Shown here: one piece after another, positions 16,441 through 24,431 of the stretch
Numbering within the stretch: the stretch's first letter is position 1
Layout of the letters: every line of letters begins with the position of its first letter
Origin: G965222335 sp965222335
GTDB lineage: Bacteria > Pseudomonadota > Gammaproteobacteria > Pseudomonadales > Halieaceae
NCBI GenBank assembly: GCA_965222335.1
Contig: OZ244944.1
Location: 3,162,001 to 3,226,000 of the forward strand
Length of the DNA: 64,000 nt
Reading direction: 5' to 3'
Notes under the pieces: model-generated
Databases searched by the model: none
What the model was told of the DNA's origin: nothing
Seen by the model: only the letters and a program-made list of their open reading frames with translations
Position numbers and translations under genes: made by a program

Positions 16441-17565
16441 TCAGGCGCTGGGTGACTGGCGCAGGGTGCCGACGATGGCGTGCAGCTCCAGGGTCTGCTG
16501 CTTGCGCCGTACAGTGACATCGATCACTTCCCCGGGGCGCAGCATCGCGATCCGGTGCATGGTGCGCCGGCCGTCGCTGATGGGCTCGCCGTCGATGTGG
16601 GTGATGATATCGCCGAGCTGCACGCCCGCGCGCTGGGCCGGGCTGTCCTCGGCCAGGCTGGCGACAACCAGCGCCTGACCGGTGCCCGAGCCATCCTCGA
16701 TGCGCCGTACCGGCTCCACGCTGACCCCCAGCCAGCCGCGAATCACCTCACCGTAGTCAATCAGGTCCTGCATCACGAACACCGCCAGGTTGACCGGGAT
16801 CGCCAGACTGATGCCGATGCCGGTGGGGGAGGTCGCGCGGCCCTGCTCTCCGGCGGTGTAAATCAGGGTATTGATGCCGAGCAGGCGACCGCGGCTGTCG
16901 ATCAGGGCGCCCCCGGAGTTGCCCAGGTGAATAATGGCGTCCGTCTGGATGTAGTCCTCGTAGTAGGTGCTGCGACTCTGCCGCGGGAAATAGCGCCCCA
17001 GGGCGGAGACGATGCCCTGGGTGACGGAGTTACCGAAGCCCAGTGGATTGCCAATCGCCAGCACCACGTCGCCCACGCGGGTGTCGTCGGAATCCCCCAG
17101 GGCCACGGGCTGCAGGTCCGGAAGGTCGATCTTGAGCACTGCGAGGTCGGTGGCGGGATCGGTGCCGACCACCGCCGCCTTGGCCAGGCGCCCGTCATGC
17201 AGCAGCACCTGGATGGCGTCGACATCGCTGATCACATGGTTGTTGGTGAGGATATGACCCGCCTCGGTCATGATCACGCCCGAGCCCAGTGATTCCTCGA
17301 CCCGCTGCCGCGGCGCCCGGGGCGCGGCATAGCGACCGGGAAACAGGGTGTCTGCCAGGGGGCGTCGCTCCTGTATCAGCTTGGCGGTGTAGATGTTGAC
17401 CACTGCCGGGCTGGCACTGCGCACCGCTGCTGCGTAGCTGACCGATTCCGGGGGTACCGTATCCCCGCCGTTGCCCCCGGGCAGGGCGAGACGGTCGAGA
17501 ATCAGCAGTGCCGCCAGCAGACCGGCGATCGCCGGCCAGGTAATAAATTTGAGTAGGTCTTTCAT
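16441..17565 (-). CDS. algW: AlgW/DegS-type periplasmic serine protease
   Basis: A 374-residue trypsin-like protease with a single N-terminal membrane anchor (about residues 9-27) and one C-terminal PDZ domain (about 275-365). The catalytic triad is visible: His in LTNNHVISD, Asp in ATDLAVLKID, Ser in GNSGGALID. DegS/AlgW proteins cut the anti-sigma factor RseA/MucA when misfolded porin tails bind the PDZ domain, starting the sigma-E response. The start at 17565 (MKDLLKFITW) is preferred over upstream in-frame ATGs because it begins at the membrane anchor. Convergent with hisD (6-bp gap) and divergent from nif3. Confidence 0.93.
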   Translation of the reverse strand: MKDLLKFITWPAIAGLLAALLILDRLALPGGNGGDTVPPESVSYAAAVRSASPAVVNIYTAKLIQERRPLADTLFPGRYAAPRAPRQRVEESLGSGVIMTEAGHILTNNHVISDVDAIQVLLHDGRLAKAAVVGTDPATDLAVLKIDLPDLQPVALGDSDDTRVGDVVLAIGNPLGFGNSVTQGIVSALGRYFPRQSRSTYYEDYIQTDAIIHLGNSGGALIDSRGRLLGINTLIYTAGEQGRATSPTGIGISLAIPVNLAVFVMQDLIDYGEVIRGWLGVSVEPVRRIEDGSGTGQALVVASLAEDSPAQRAGVQLGDIITHIDGEPISDGRRTMHRIAMLRPGEVIDVTVRRKQQTLELHAIVGTLRQSPSA

Positions 17566-17674
17566 GGGTCCGCTGTGTGAGGTCTGCGCCTGCATTGTAT
17601 ATGATGCGCACTGTGGGTGTCCCGACCGCGGCTGCTGCGCCGCTGACGCCCACCGCTGCATCCGAGGAGAAACT

Positions 17675-18430
17675 ATGGCCGTTACCCTGCGCGAATTACA
17701 CCGTGCGCTGGAGGACCTGCTGGAGCCCTGGCGCTACCGTGACTACTGTCCCAATGGTCTCCAGGTGGAAGGCCGCGACCAGGTCGCGCGCCTGGCCACG
17801 GGCGTGACCGCCAGCCAGCGCCTGCTGGACGCGGCGGTCGAGTGGGGCGCCGATGCGATCCTGGTGCACCACGGCTATTTCTGGAAGGGCGAGCCAGCGC
17901 CGGTCGTGGGCATGAAGCGCCGCCGGCTGGCCACCCTGCTGGGCCATGAAGTGAGCCTGCTGGCCTACCACCTGCCGCTGGATGATCACCCGGAACTGGG
18001 CAACAACGCCTGCCTGGGTAGGCTGCTGGGCTTCGACGGTACCGAGCCCCTATTCTCGGAGGGCGGCGTGGGCAGCATCGCCACCCTGACCAGGCCGACG
18101 ACCGCGGGTGAAGTGCTGGCCAGCCTGCAGGCACTGACCGCGCGGGAACCCCTGCACATCGGGGATGCGGCGCAGGCGGTAAGCCGGGTCGCCTGGTGCA
18201 CCGGCGGTGCCCAGGGCTTTATTGACCAGGCCCTGGCCCGGGGCGCAGACCTGTACATCACCGGTGAGGCCTCGGAGCAGACTGTGCATACTGCCCGGGA
18301 GGAGGGCATCGGGTTTATCGCTGCGGGGCATCACGCCACCGAGCGCTACGGGGTGCAGGCGGTGGGAGAGGCGATGGCGACGCGCTTTGGCCTGTCCCAC
18401 CAGTTCTTTGATATGCCGAACCCGGTGTAG
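17675..18430 (+). CDS. Nif3-like dinuclear metal-center protein
   Basis: A 251-residue NIF3/YbgI family protein. The family is annotated as GTP cyclohydrolase I type 2 in databases, but its physiological reaction is unsettled. Metal ligands are seen in LVHHGYFW (His65, His66) and near the C-terminus in GHHATERYG. The ATG at 17675 has GAGGAG about 6 nt upstream. It is divergent from algW, as in Pseudomonas. It ends immediately before a tandem repeat array. Confidence 0.92.
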   Translation: MAVTLRELHRALEDLLEPWRYRDYCPNGLQVEGRDQVARLATGVTASQRLLDAAVEWGADAILVHHGYFWKGEPAPVVGMKRRRLATLLGHEVSLLAYHLPLDDHPELGNNACLGRLLGFDGTEPLFSEGGVGSIATLTRPTTAGEVLASLQALTAREPLHIGDAAQAVSRVAWCTGGAQGFIDQALARGADLYITGEASEQTVHTAREEGIGFIAAGHHATERYGVQAVGEAMATRFGLSHQFFDMPNPV

Positions 18431-18517
18431 TCGGGCCGGGTTCGGTTGGGCCGCATTCGGTCGGGCCGCGTAGGTTGGGCCGCATTCGGTCGGGCTGCGT
18501 AGGTCGGGCCGCGTAAC
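18431..18517. repeat. Six-unit 14/15-bp tandem repeat array
   Basis: Six head-to-tail units start directly after the nif3 stop: 18431-18445, 18446-18460, 18461-18474, 18475-18489, 18490-18503 and 18504-18517. The core is TCGGGCCGCGTAGG, and units 2 and 4 are identical (TTGGGCCGCATTCGG), so the array alternates between two subtypes. It lies between the convergent ends of nif3 and zapG. Confidence 0.85.
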
Positions 18518-18536
18518 TTGCAGCCGCCTCGGGTGC

Positions 18537-19010
18537 TCAGTCCTGCTCGCTTTCCTTGCGCGCCCTGGCCGCGGGCGACGTGGCGCTGCGCTCGAGGCCA
18601 AACTCCTCGTTCAGCATGCCCTTCTCCTCGGGCGAGGCCTTGGGGGCGTAATCCAGCGGCGGTTTGATATGGGCCAGGTGGGCCGGAATCTCGGCGTCAT
18701 CGCCGGCGCGTTCGAGGCGCTCCATCGCCACCGGCCCCTGGCCGTGGCAGAGCTCTGACGCGCCCGCGGCGAGGTGATTGTGCACCTCCCGGTAGCTGTC
18801 GGTCAGATTGTTCAGCAGCTTGGCGCTGCGGGTAAAGTGTTCTACGACCTCGTCCTCGTAGGCCCGCTTGTCCTGCATTACCTGGTCCAGCTTGCGCTCG
18901 ACCTCGCGGTACCTGCGGCTGTCCGCGGAGCTGCGGCGACCGATCAGGGCACCCACCCCGAGCCCGATCAGCAGGGCGACAATAGCGGCGACAATGGTTT
19001 CGCTTGACAC
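18537..19010 (-). CDS. zapG: ZapG/YhcB family division-associated membrane protein
   Basis: A 157-residue DUF1043 protein. One N-terminal membrane helix (about residues 5-24, AAIVALLIGLGVGALIGRR) is followed by a long cytoplasmic coiled coil and a charged, probably disordered C-terminus. YhcB/ZapG of E. coli links cell division with envelope synthesis. The sequence block YEDEVVEHFTRSAKLLNNLTDSYREVHNHLA is the family hallmark. It is divergent from zapE. Confidence 0.93.
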   Translation of the reverse strand: MSSETIVAAIVALLIGLGVGALIGRRSSADSRRYREVERKLDQVMQDKRAYEDEVVEHFTRSAKLLNNLTDSYREVHNHLAAGASELCHGQGPVAMERLERAGDDAEIPAHLAHIKPPLDYAPKASPEEKGMLNEEFGLERSATSPAARARKESEQD

Positions 19011-19176
19011 AAACAGGTCCTCTCACGGCGGGTATCTGGATCAGGAGGGCAGTATACCCGAATCATCCCGGGACTAAAGCGTTGCTGCGCCTGTGAGTGC
19101 AGTGGTCCGGCGTTGCCTCCGCTGCGGCCGCTGGGTAAAGTGGCGCTCTTCCCCGAGACCGGATGCCAGAGCCCAC

Positions 19177-20289
19177 TTGACCAGTAGCCACGCCAGCCCC
19201 CTGCAGCGATACCAGGCCGACCTGAAGCGGGAGGGCTTCAGCCACGACCCGGCCCAGGAGCGTGCGGTGATCAAGCTGCAGGACCTGTACATGCGCTTGC
19301 TCGCGCGCCGTCGCCTGGAAGGCGGCAAACTGCGCCGGGCCATGCGGCGTCTGCGGGGCCAGGTGCCGGAACCAGAGCGCGGCCTGTACTTCTGGGGCGG
19401 CGTGGGGCGCGGCAAGACTTACCTGATGGATACTTTTCACGAGAGCCTGCCGCTGGAAAACAAGCTGCGTGTGCACTTTCACCGCTTCATGCAGCGGGTC
19501 CATGCAGAACTGAAGACCCTGGAAGGGGAGAAAAACCCGCTGGAGATCGTCGCCGACGGTCTCGCCGCCGAGGCCTGTGTGGTTTGCTTCGATGAATTTT
19601 TCGTCACCGATATCGCCGATGCCATGATTCTGGGCAGCCTGATGGAGGCGCTGTTCGAGCGCGGCGTGACCCTGGTCGCCACCTCCAATATCGAGCCCGC
19701 GAGGCTTTACGAGAACGGCCTGCAGCGGCAGCGCTTCCTGCCGGCGATCGCCCTGATCGAGAAACATACCGAGGTGATGAAGCTGGATTCGGGCGTGGAT
19801 TACCGCCTGCGCACCTTGCAGCAGGCAGAGTTGTATCACTACCCCCTGGACGAGGCGGCGGACGTCAGCCTGCGCGACAGCTTCGAGCAGCTGGCCCCGG
19901 AGCCGGGGAAGCACTGGGAGCGGATCCAGGTCAACGGCCGCTACCTGACCTGCCGCTGCCTCGCTGACGATGTCGCCTGGTTCGATTTTCGCGAGCTGTG
20001 CGAAGGTCCTCGCTCGCAAAATGATTATATTGAGCTGGCGCGAGTGTTCCATGCCGTGTTAATTTCCGGGGTCCCCGCGCTGGGGGTCGATAATGACGAT
20101 GCGGCGCGGCGCTTTATCAACCTCGTCGACGAGTTCTACGACCGCTGTGTAAAGCTGGTGATTGCTGCTGACAAGCCCCTCCTGGAGCTGTACCAGGGCG
20201 GGCGCCTGGCGTTTGAGTTCCAGCGCACCGTGTCCCGGCTGCAGGAGATGCAGTCAACGGAATATCTGGGGCGGGAACATCGACCCTGA
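19177..20289 (+). CDS. zapE: Cell division ATPase ZapE (AFG1-like)
   Basis: An AFG1/ZapE P-loop ATPase of about 370 residues that acts on FtsZ rings under low-oxygen or high-temperature growth in E. coli. Walker A WGGVGRGKT has Lys at residue 80, and Walker B is CFDEFFVTD. The TTG start at 19177 is chosen because family members begin close to SPLQRYQADL; a GTG at 19093 would add 28 Arg-rich residues not typical of the family, so the start is uncertain. It precedes rplM as in many gammaproteobacteria. Confidence 0.93.
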   Translation: MTSSHASPLQRYQADLKREGFSHDPAQERAVIKLQDLYMRLLARRRLEGGKLRRAMRRLRGQVPEPERGLYFWGGVGRGKTYLMDTFHESLPLENKLRVHFHRFMQRVHAELKTLEGEKNPLEIVADGLAAEACVVCFDEFFVTDIADAMILGSLMEALFERGVTLVATSNIEPARLYENGLQRQRFLPAIALIEKHTEVMKLDSGVDYRLRTLQQAELYHYPLDEAADVSLRDSFEQLAPEPGKHWERIQVNGRYLTCRCLADDVAWFDFRELCEGPRSQNDYIELARVFHAVLISGVPALGVDNDDAARRFINLVDEFYDRCVKLVIAADKPLLELYQGGRLAFEFQRTVSRLQEMQSTEYLGREHRP

Positions 20290-20349
20290 GACATGTCGCT
20301 TAAGGCGATAGGCAGCACCCCGGGAAGAGCGCCGGGGATGGTTTTGTGA

Positions 20350-20372
20350 CCGGATTTTCTTTTGGAATCCGG
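20350..20372 (+). other. Perfect 7-bp stem-loop upstream of the rplM promoter
   Basis: CCGGATT (20350-20356) and AATCCGG (20366-20372) flank a 9-nt loop between zapE and the rplM promoter. No U-run follows, so it is a poor intrinsic terminator; it ends 1 bp before the -35 box and might instead be an operator. Confidence 0.5.
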
Positions 20373-20373
20373 C

Positions 20374-20402
20374 TTGAAAAGCCCCGGTCGATTAAGTAGT
20401 AT
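20374..20402 (+). promoter_or_regulatory. Sigma-70 promoter of rplM-rpsI
   Basis: TTGAAA (20374-20379), 17-nt spacer, TAGTAT (20397-20402). The following TCGCGCTC is a GC-rich discriminator as seen in growth-rate-controlled ribosomal promoters. The leader to the rplM ATG would be about 35 nt. Confidence 0.75.
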
Positions 20403-20443
20403 TCGCGCTCTCAAAATTGGAGCCTTCCAAGAGGCGGTTATTG

Positions 20444-20872
20444 ATGAAAACTTTTAGTGCCAAAGCTCAAGACGTGTCCCGCGACTGGTTCGTGGTGGAC
20501 GCCGCTGACAAGACCCTGGGGCGTCTGGCCAGCGAGATTGCGCACCGTCTGCGCGGCAAGCACAAGGCGGAATATACCCCCCACGTGGACACCGGCGACT
20601 ACATCGTGGTGATCAACGCGGAGAAAATCCGGGTGACGGGCGCCAAGGCGACGGACAAGATGTACCACCACCACACGGGCTTCCCCGGTGGTCTGAAGTC
20701 CATGTCCTTCGAGAAACTGATCGACAAGGCTCCGGAGCGTGTGCTGCAGGGCGCGGTCAAGGGCATGCTGCCGCGCAACCCGCTGGGTCGTGCCATGTTC
20801 AAGAAGTTGAAGGTGTACGCCGGCAGTGCGCATCCGCATTCCGCGCAGCAGCCGCAAGAACTGAATATTTAA
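20444..20872 (+). CDS. rplM: 50S ribosomal protein L13
   Basis: A 142-residue L13, the same length as in E. coli. The start at 20444 gives MKTFSAKAQDVSRDWFVVDA, the normal N-terminus, with GAGG upstream; a longer frame upstream is not used. The conserved GRLASEIAHRLRGKHKAEYTPH block is present. Followed 12 bp later by rpsI, the usual L13-S9 operon. Confidence 0.99.
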   Translation: MKTFSAKAQDVSRDWFVVDAADKTLGRLASEIAHRLRGKHKAEYTPHVDTGDYIVVINAEKIRVTGAKATDKMYHHHTGFPGGLKSMSFEKLIDKAPERVLQGAVKGMLPRNPLGRAMFKKLKVYAGSAHPHSAQQPQELNI

Positions 20873-20884
20873 CGGAATCCATCT

Positions 20885-21277
20885 ATGTCAGCTACCCAAT
20901 ATTACGGAACCGGTCGCCGCAAGACGTCTACTGCGCGCGTTTTCCTGAAAAGCGGTGCCGGTGCCATCACGGTCAACAAGCGCCCTCTGGACCAGTACTT
21001 CGGCCGCGAAGTGGCGCGCATGATCGTGCGTCAGCCGCTGGAACTGGTGGACCTGGCGGAAAAGTTTGACATCAACGTCTCGGTAGCTGGCGGCGGCAGT
21101 TTCGGCCAGGCCGGGGCGATTCGCCACGGCATCACCCGCGCGCTGATGGAGTATGACGAGTCCCTGCGCGGCACCCTGCGCGGCGCCGGCTATGTCACTC
21201 GTGACGCCCGGGCCGTCGAGCGCAAGAAGATCGGCCTGCGCAAGGCGCGCAAGCGTCCTCAGTTCTCCAAGCGTTAA
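20885..21277 (+). CDS. rpsI: 30S ribosomal protein S9
   Basis: A 130-residue S9 with the conserved N-terminal YYGTGRRKTSTARVF and the basic C-terminal tail ending RKRPQFSKR, whose last Arg reaches the P-site tRNA. Full length. A strong intrinsic terminator follows about 45 bp downstream. Confidence 0.99.
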   Translation: MSATQYYGTGRRKTSTARVFLKSGAGAITVNKRPLDQYFGREVARMIVRQPLELVDLAEKFDINVSVAGGGSFGQAGAIRHGITRALMEYDESLRGTLRGAGYVTRDARAVERKKIGLRKARKRPQFSKR

Positions 21278-21320
21278 TGGCGTCCGGCCCCCGGCCGGTG
21301 CCCGCGCGAATTCGAACCGA

Positions 21321-21354
21321 AAGCGTCCGGCCCCAAAAGGCCGGACGCTTTTTT
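21321..21354 (+). terminator. Strong intrinsic terminator of rplM-rpsI
   Basis: A perfect 12-bp inverted repeat, AAGCGTCCGGCC (21321-21332) and GGCCGGACGCTT (21339-21350), with a 6-nt loop, followed by further T residues (TTTTTT in total). Confidence 0.95.
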
Positions 21355-21435
21355 ATGTACAGGATGTACGGTACGCCGCGAGAGCCAGGGATGGCGGCAG
21401 CGGCGAGCCATGGGCCACTGCCCAACACAGAAATT

Positions 21436-21502
21436 GGGGACGGATACCAATTTCGCCCCGAAAATAGGTATCCGTCCCCGTTTTAGCGAGGTATCCGTCC
21501 CC
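21436..21502. repeat. Cluster A of the dispersed GGGGACGGATACC element, three copies
   Basis: Copies: 21436-21448 (forward), 21467-21479 (inverse), 21490-21502 (inverse), usually flanked by AATT or AAAT. The first two form a perfect 13-bp stem with an 18-nt loop that itself can pair (TTTCG/CGAAA). The same element occurs five times at 55455-55665. The form resembles REP-type elements mobilised by Y1 (REP-associated) transposases; no such transposase is in the window. Confidence 0.88.
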
Positions 21503-21623
21503 AATTTCGCGGCTCGCCGAGCGGTTTTGGGGTAGAATGGCGGGTGGGGTCGAGATCCTTGCCCGGGGCGGGAAGCTTGTCCCGGTAGCGACCTGAAAAC
21601 GCAGCAGAATCAAGGCGTTTTCC

Positions 21624-21652
21624 TTGTCTCTAGGGGCCAAAGTCATTAGTAT
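21624..21652 (+). promoter_or_regulatory. Candidate sigma-70 promoter of petA
   Basis: TTGTCT (21624-21629), a 17-nt spacer and TAGTAT (21647-21652) lie 75 bp before the petA ATG. Nothing else is visible in the rest of the 225-bp stretch between the repeat cluster and petA. Confidence 0.55.
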
Positions 21653-21727
21653 TTGCAGCATTTTTGGCACAGTGGATCCGGCTTTCAGGCAGGGCTTGCC
21701 AGGGGTCCGATAACCAGGGAGAGAAAC

Positions 21728-22324
21728 ATGAGTAGCGATGGCGTCAACACCGGCAGGAGACGATTCCTGACGGCGGCCACGAGCGTAGTGGGCGCGGCCG
21801 GTGTGGTGGGTGTAGCAGTACCCTTCGTCGGTTCCTGGAACCCCTCGGCCAAGGCAAAGGCAGCCGGCGCACCGGTGAAGGCTGATATCGGCAAGCTGGA
21901 GCCGGGCCAGATGGTGGTGGTGGAATGGCGGGGCAAGCCCGTATACGTGGTGCGCCGCACAGAATCCATGTTGGAATCCCTTGCCTCCCTCAACGACACC
22001 CTGAAGGATCCCGACTCGGCGATTTCCAAACAGCCGGAATACATAACCGGCGAGAGCCGTGCGCTGCGTCCGGAAGTTTTTGTGGCGGTCGGTCTGTGCA
22101 CCCACCTGGGTTGCGCACCGAAGTTTCGCCCGGAAGTGGGTGCGGCCGACCTCGGCGGTGACTCCTGGCAGGGCGGGTTTTTCTGCCCCTGTCACGGCTC
22201 CAAGTTCGACCTCGCCGGACGGGTCTACTCCGGGGTGCCGGCATCTACCAACCTGGAAATACCACCCTACTCCTTTGAGAGCGAGAATGTGCTGGTGGTC
22301 GGCGTGGATTCGGAGGCAGCCTGA
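21728..22324 (+). CDS. petA: Ubiquinol-cytochrome c reductase, Rieske iron-sulfur subunit
   Basis: A 198-residue Rieske protein of the bc1 complex. The start at 21728 has GGGAGAG upstream. The N-terminus has a Tat-type motif (GRRRFLTAATS) running into one membrane helix that stays as the anchor. The cluster-binding boxes CTHLGC and CPCHGS supply the two Cys and two His ligands and the disulfide Cys pair. Its stop overlaps the start of the cytochrome b gene by one base (TGATG). Confidence 0.97.
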   Translation: MSSDGVNTGRRRFLTAATSVVGAAGVVGVAVPFVGSWNPSAKAKAAGAPVKADIGKLEPGQMVVVEWRGKPVYVVRRTESMLESLASLNDTLKDPDSAISKQPEYITGESRALRPEVFVAVGLCTHLGCAPKFRPEVGAADLGGDSWQGGFFCPCHGSKFDLAGRVYSGVPASTNLEIPPYSFESENVLVVGVDSEAA

Positions 22325-24366
22325 TGGTCAATATGTTGGTCGGTTTACGTGACTGGGTGGATGAGCGCCTGCCCATTATGCGCGCCTGGAACACCCACAT
22401 GGGTCAGTACTACGCGCCCAAGAACTTCAATCTCTGGTACTACTTCGGCGTGCTCTCGCTGCTGGTGCTGGTCAACCAGCTGCTGACCGGCATCTGGCTG
22501 ACCATGAACTACACCCCCAGCGGGGAAGAGGCCTTTGCCTCGGTCGAGTACATCATGCGGGATGTCGACTACGGCTGGCTGCTGCGCTATATGCACTCCA
22601 CCGGCGCCTCGGCATTCTTTGTCGTGGTCTATCTGCACATGTTCCGCGCCCTGATCTACGGCTCCTACAAGAAGCCGCGGGAGCTTATCTGGATCTTCGG
22701 CATGCTGATTTTCGTGGTGCTGATGGCCGAGGCCTTCGTTGGTTACGTGCTGCCCTGGGGCCAGATGTCCTACTGGGGTGCGCAGGTGATCATCTCGCTG
22801 TTTGGCGCGATCCCGGTGGTAGGTGAGGACCTGGTTACCTGGATCCGCGGCGACTACCTGATTTCGGGGATTACCCTGAATCGCTTCTTCGCCCTGCACG
22901 TGGTGGCGCTACCGATCGTGCTGCTGGCGCTGGTGGTACTGCACCTGCTGGCCCTGCACGAGGTTGGCTCAAACAACCCCGACGGCGTTGACATCAAGAA
23001 GCACAAGGGCCCGGACGGCGTGCCCCTGGACGGCGTGGCCTTCCACCCCTATTACACGGTGCACGACCTGCAGGCGATCGGGGTGTTCCTGTTCATCTTC
23101 TGCGCGGTGATGTTCTTCCTGCCAGAAATGGGCGGCTACTTCCTGGAGTATGCTAACTTTGAGGAATCCAACCCCCTGAAGACCCCGGATCACATTGCGC
23201 CGGTCTGGTACTTCACCCCGTTTTACTCCGTGCTGCGTGCGGTTCCGGACAAGTTCTGGGGCTTTGTCGCTTTCGCTGCCTCGGTGGCCATCCCCTTCCT
23301 GCTGCCCTGGCTGGACCGCAATCCGGTGCGCTCCTGGCGCTACCGCGGCAACCTCAACAAGGCGATGCTGGTGCTGTTCGTGGCGAGCTTCCTGATCCTC
23401 GGCGTACTGGGTGTCAAGGCGCCCACGCCGGAGCGTACCTTCCTGGCGCAGATCTGCTCGGTGTTCTACTTCCTGTTCTTCCTGGCGATGCCGATCTGGT
23501 CCGCAATGGACAAGACCAAGCCGGTACCCGACCGGGTGACCATGGACGGCGGTATCGGCGTTTGGGGCAGTCTGGGCGGCCTGGCCCTGATCCTGGCCCT
23601 GACGATCCTGCCGCTGAAGGCTGTGGGAGCGGAGTCCGCCTACGATTGCGGCTCAATCCCCTGCGATGAGTTCAAGGCTGACCCCAGCGACAAACCCTCG
23701 CTGCAAAATGGTGCCAAGCTTTATATGAACTACTGTATGGGCTGCCACTCCCTGCAGTACCAGCGCTACAACCGCACCGCCCGGGACCTGGGCATACCGG
23801 ATGACCTGTTCCTGGAAAACCTGATCTTCGACCCCGACGTGAAGATCGGCAGCCTGATGACCAACGCCATGACCCGGGAAGACGGCAAGAAGTGGTTCGG
23901 CGTGATTCCGCCAGACCTGACCCTGGTGACCCGCGCGCGCAAACACCCGGAGTGGCTTTATACCTACCTGCGCACCTTCTACAAGGATACCAGCCGTCCC
24001 TGGGGCGTGAATAACAAGGTGTTCCCCAACGTGGGCATGCCCCACGTGCTGCTGGAACTGCAGGGCATGCAGGAATGCGCCATGGGTCCGGCCAAGGCCG
24101 CCAACGGCGGCGTCAAGCGCGACCCCCTGACCGGTGAAGACATCATGGAAGAGCCCTGCGGCCGCCTGGTTGTCACCGAGGAGGGCGCGATGACGCCTGA
24201 AGAATTCGATACCGCGATATACGACCTGACGAATTTCCTGGCCTACACCGCAGAGCCCATGGTGCAAGAGCGCAAGCGTATTGGTACCTTCGTACTGATG
24301 TTTATTGCCCTGTTCTTCGTTTTTGCCTGGCTGCTTAACCGCGAGTACTGGAAAGACGTACACTAA
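22324..24366 (+). CDS. petB-petC: Fused cytochrome b / cytochrome c1 of the bc1 complex
   Basis: One uninterrupted 680-residue frame encodes both remaining bc1 subunits. Residues about 1-405 are cytochrome b: eight hydrophobic segments, haem ligands His91/His192 and His105/His207 with the correct 13- and 14-residue spacings, and PVWY at 293-296 in place of the more familiar PEWY at the quinol site. Residues about 412-436 form a hydrophobic segment ending AVGA that looks like a signal peptide for cytochrome c1. Cytochrome c1 follows, with CMGCH at 471-475, a likely axial Met572 (GMP) and a C-terminal membrane anchor. This resembles FbcH of Bradyrhizobium, a precursor cleaved by signal peptidase. 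No stop or frameshift separates the halves. Confidence 0.95.
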   Translation: MVNMLVGLRDWVDERLPIMRAWNTHMGQYYAPKNFNLWYYFGVLSLLVLVNQLLTGIWLTMNYTPSGEEAFASVEYIMRDVDYGWLLRYMHSTGASAFFVVVYLHMFRALIYGSYKKPRELIWIFGMLIFVVLMAEAFVGYVLPWGQMSYWGAQVIISLFGAIPVVGEDLVTWIRGDYLISGITLNRFFALHVVALPIVLLALVVLHLLALHEVGSNNPDGVDIKKHKGPDGVPLDGVAFHPYYTVHDLQAIGVFLFIFCAVMFFLPEMGGYFLEYANFEESNPLKTPDHIAPVWYFTPFYSVLRAVPDKFWGFVAFAASVAIPFLLPWLDRNPVRSWRYRGNLNKAMLVLFVASFLILGVLGVKAPTPERTFLAQICSVFYFLFFLAMPIWSAMDKTKPVPDRVTMDGGIGVWGSLGGLALILALTILPLKAVGAESAYDCGSIPCDEFKADPSDKPSLQNGAKLYMNYCMGCHSLQYQRYNRTARDLGIPDDLFLENLIFDPDVKIGSLMTNAMTREDGKKWFGVIPPDLTLVTRARKHPEWLYTYLRTFYKDTSRPWGVNNKVFPNVGMPHVLLELQGMQECAMGPAKAANGGVKRDPLTGEDIMEEPCGRLVVTEEGAMTPEEFDTAIYDLTNFLAYTAEPMVQERKRIGTFVLMFIALFFVFAWLLNREYWKDVH

Positions 24367-24431
24367 AACAGCCCCCGGGCACCGGGGCCACCTGGCCCCT
24401 GACTATTACCAGAACAACTGAGGATTCCCAG

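Noticed and set aside
18431..18517. Possible CRISPR or integron attC array
   Set aside because: Units are contiguous without spacers and show no attC core sites or integrase gene.
22324..24366. Frameshift or sequencing error joining petB and petC
   Set aside because: Frame is continuous with sensible signal-peptide-like sequence at the join and no stop; a natural fusion of FbcH type is the simpler reading.
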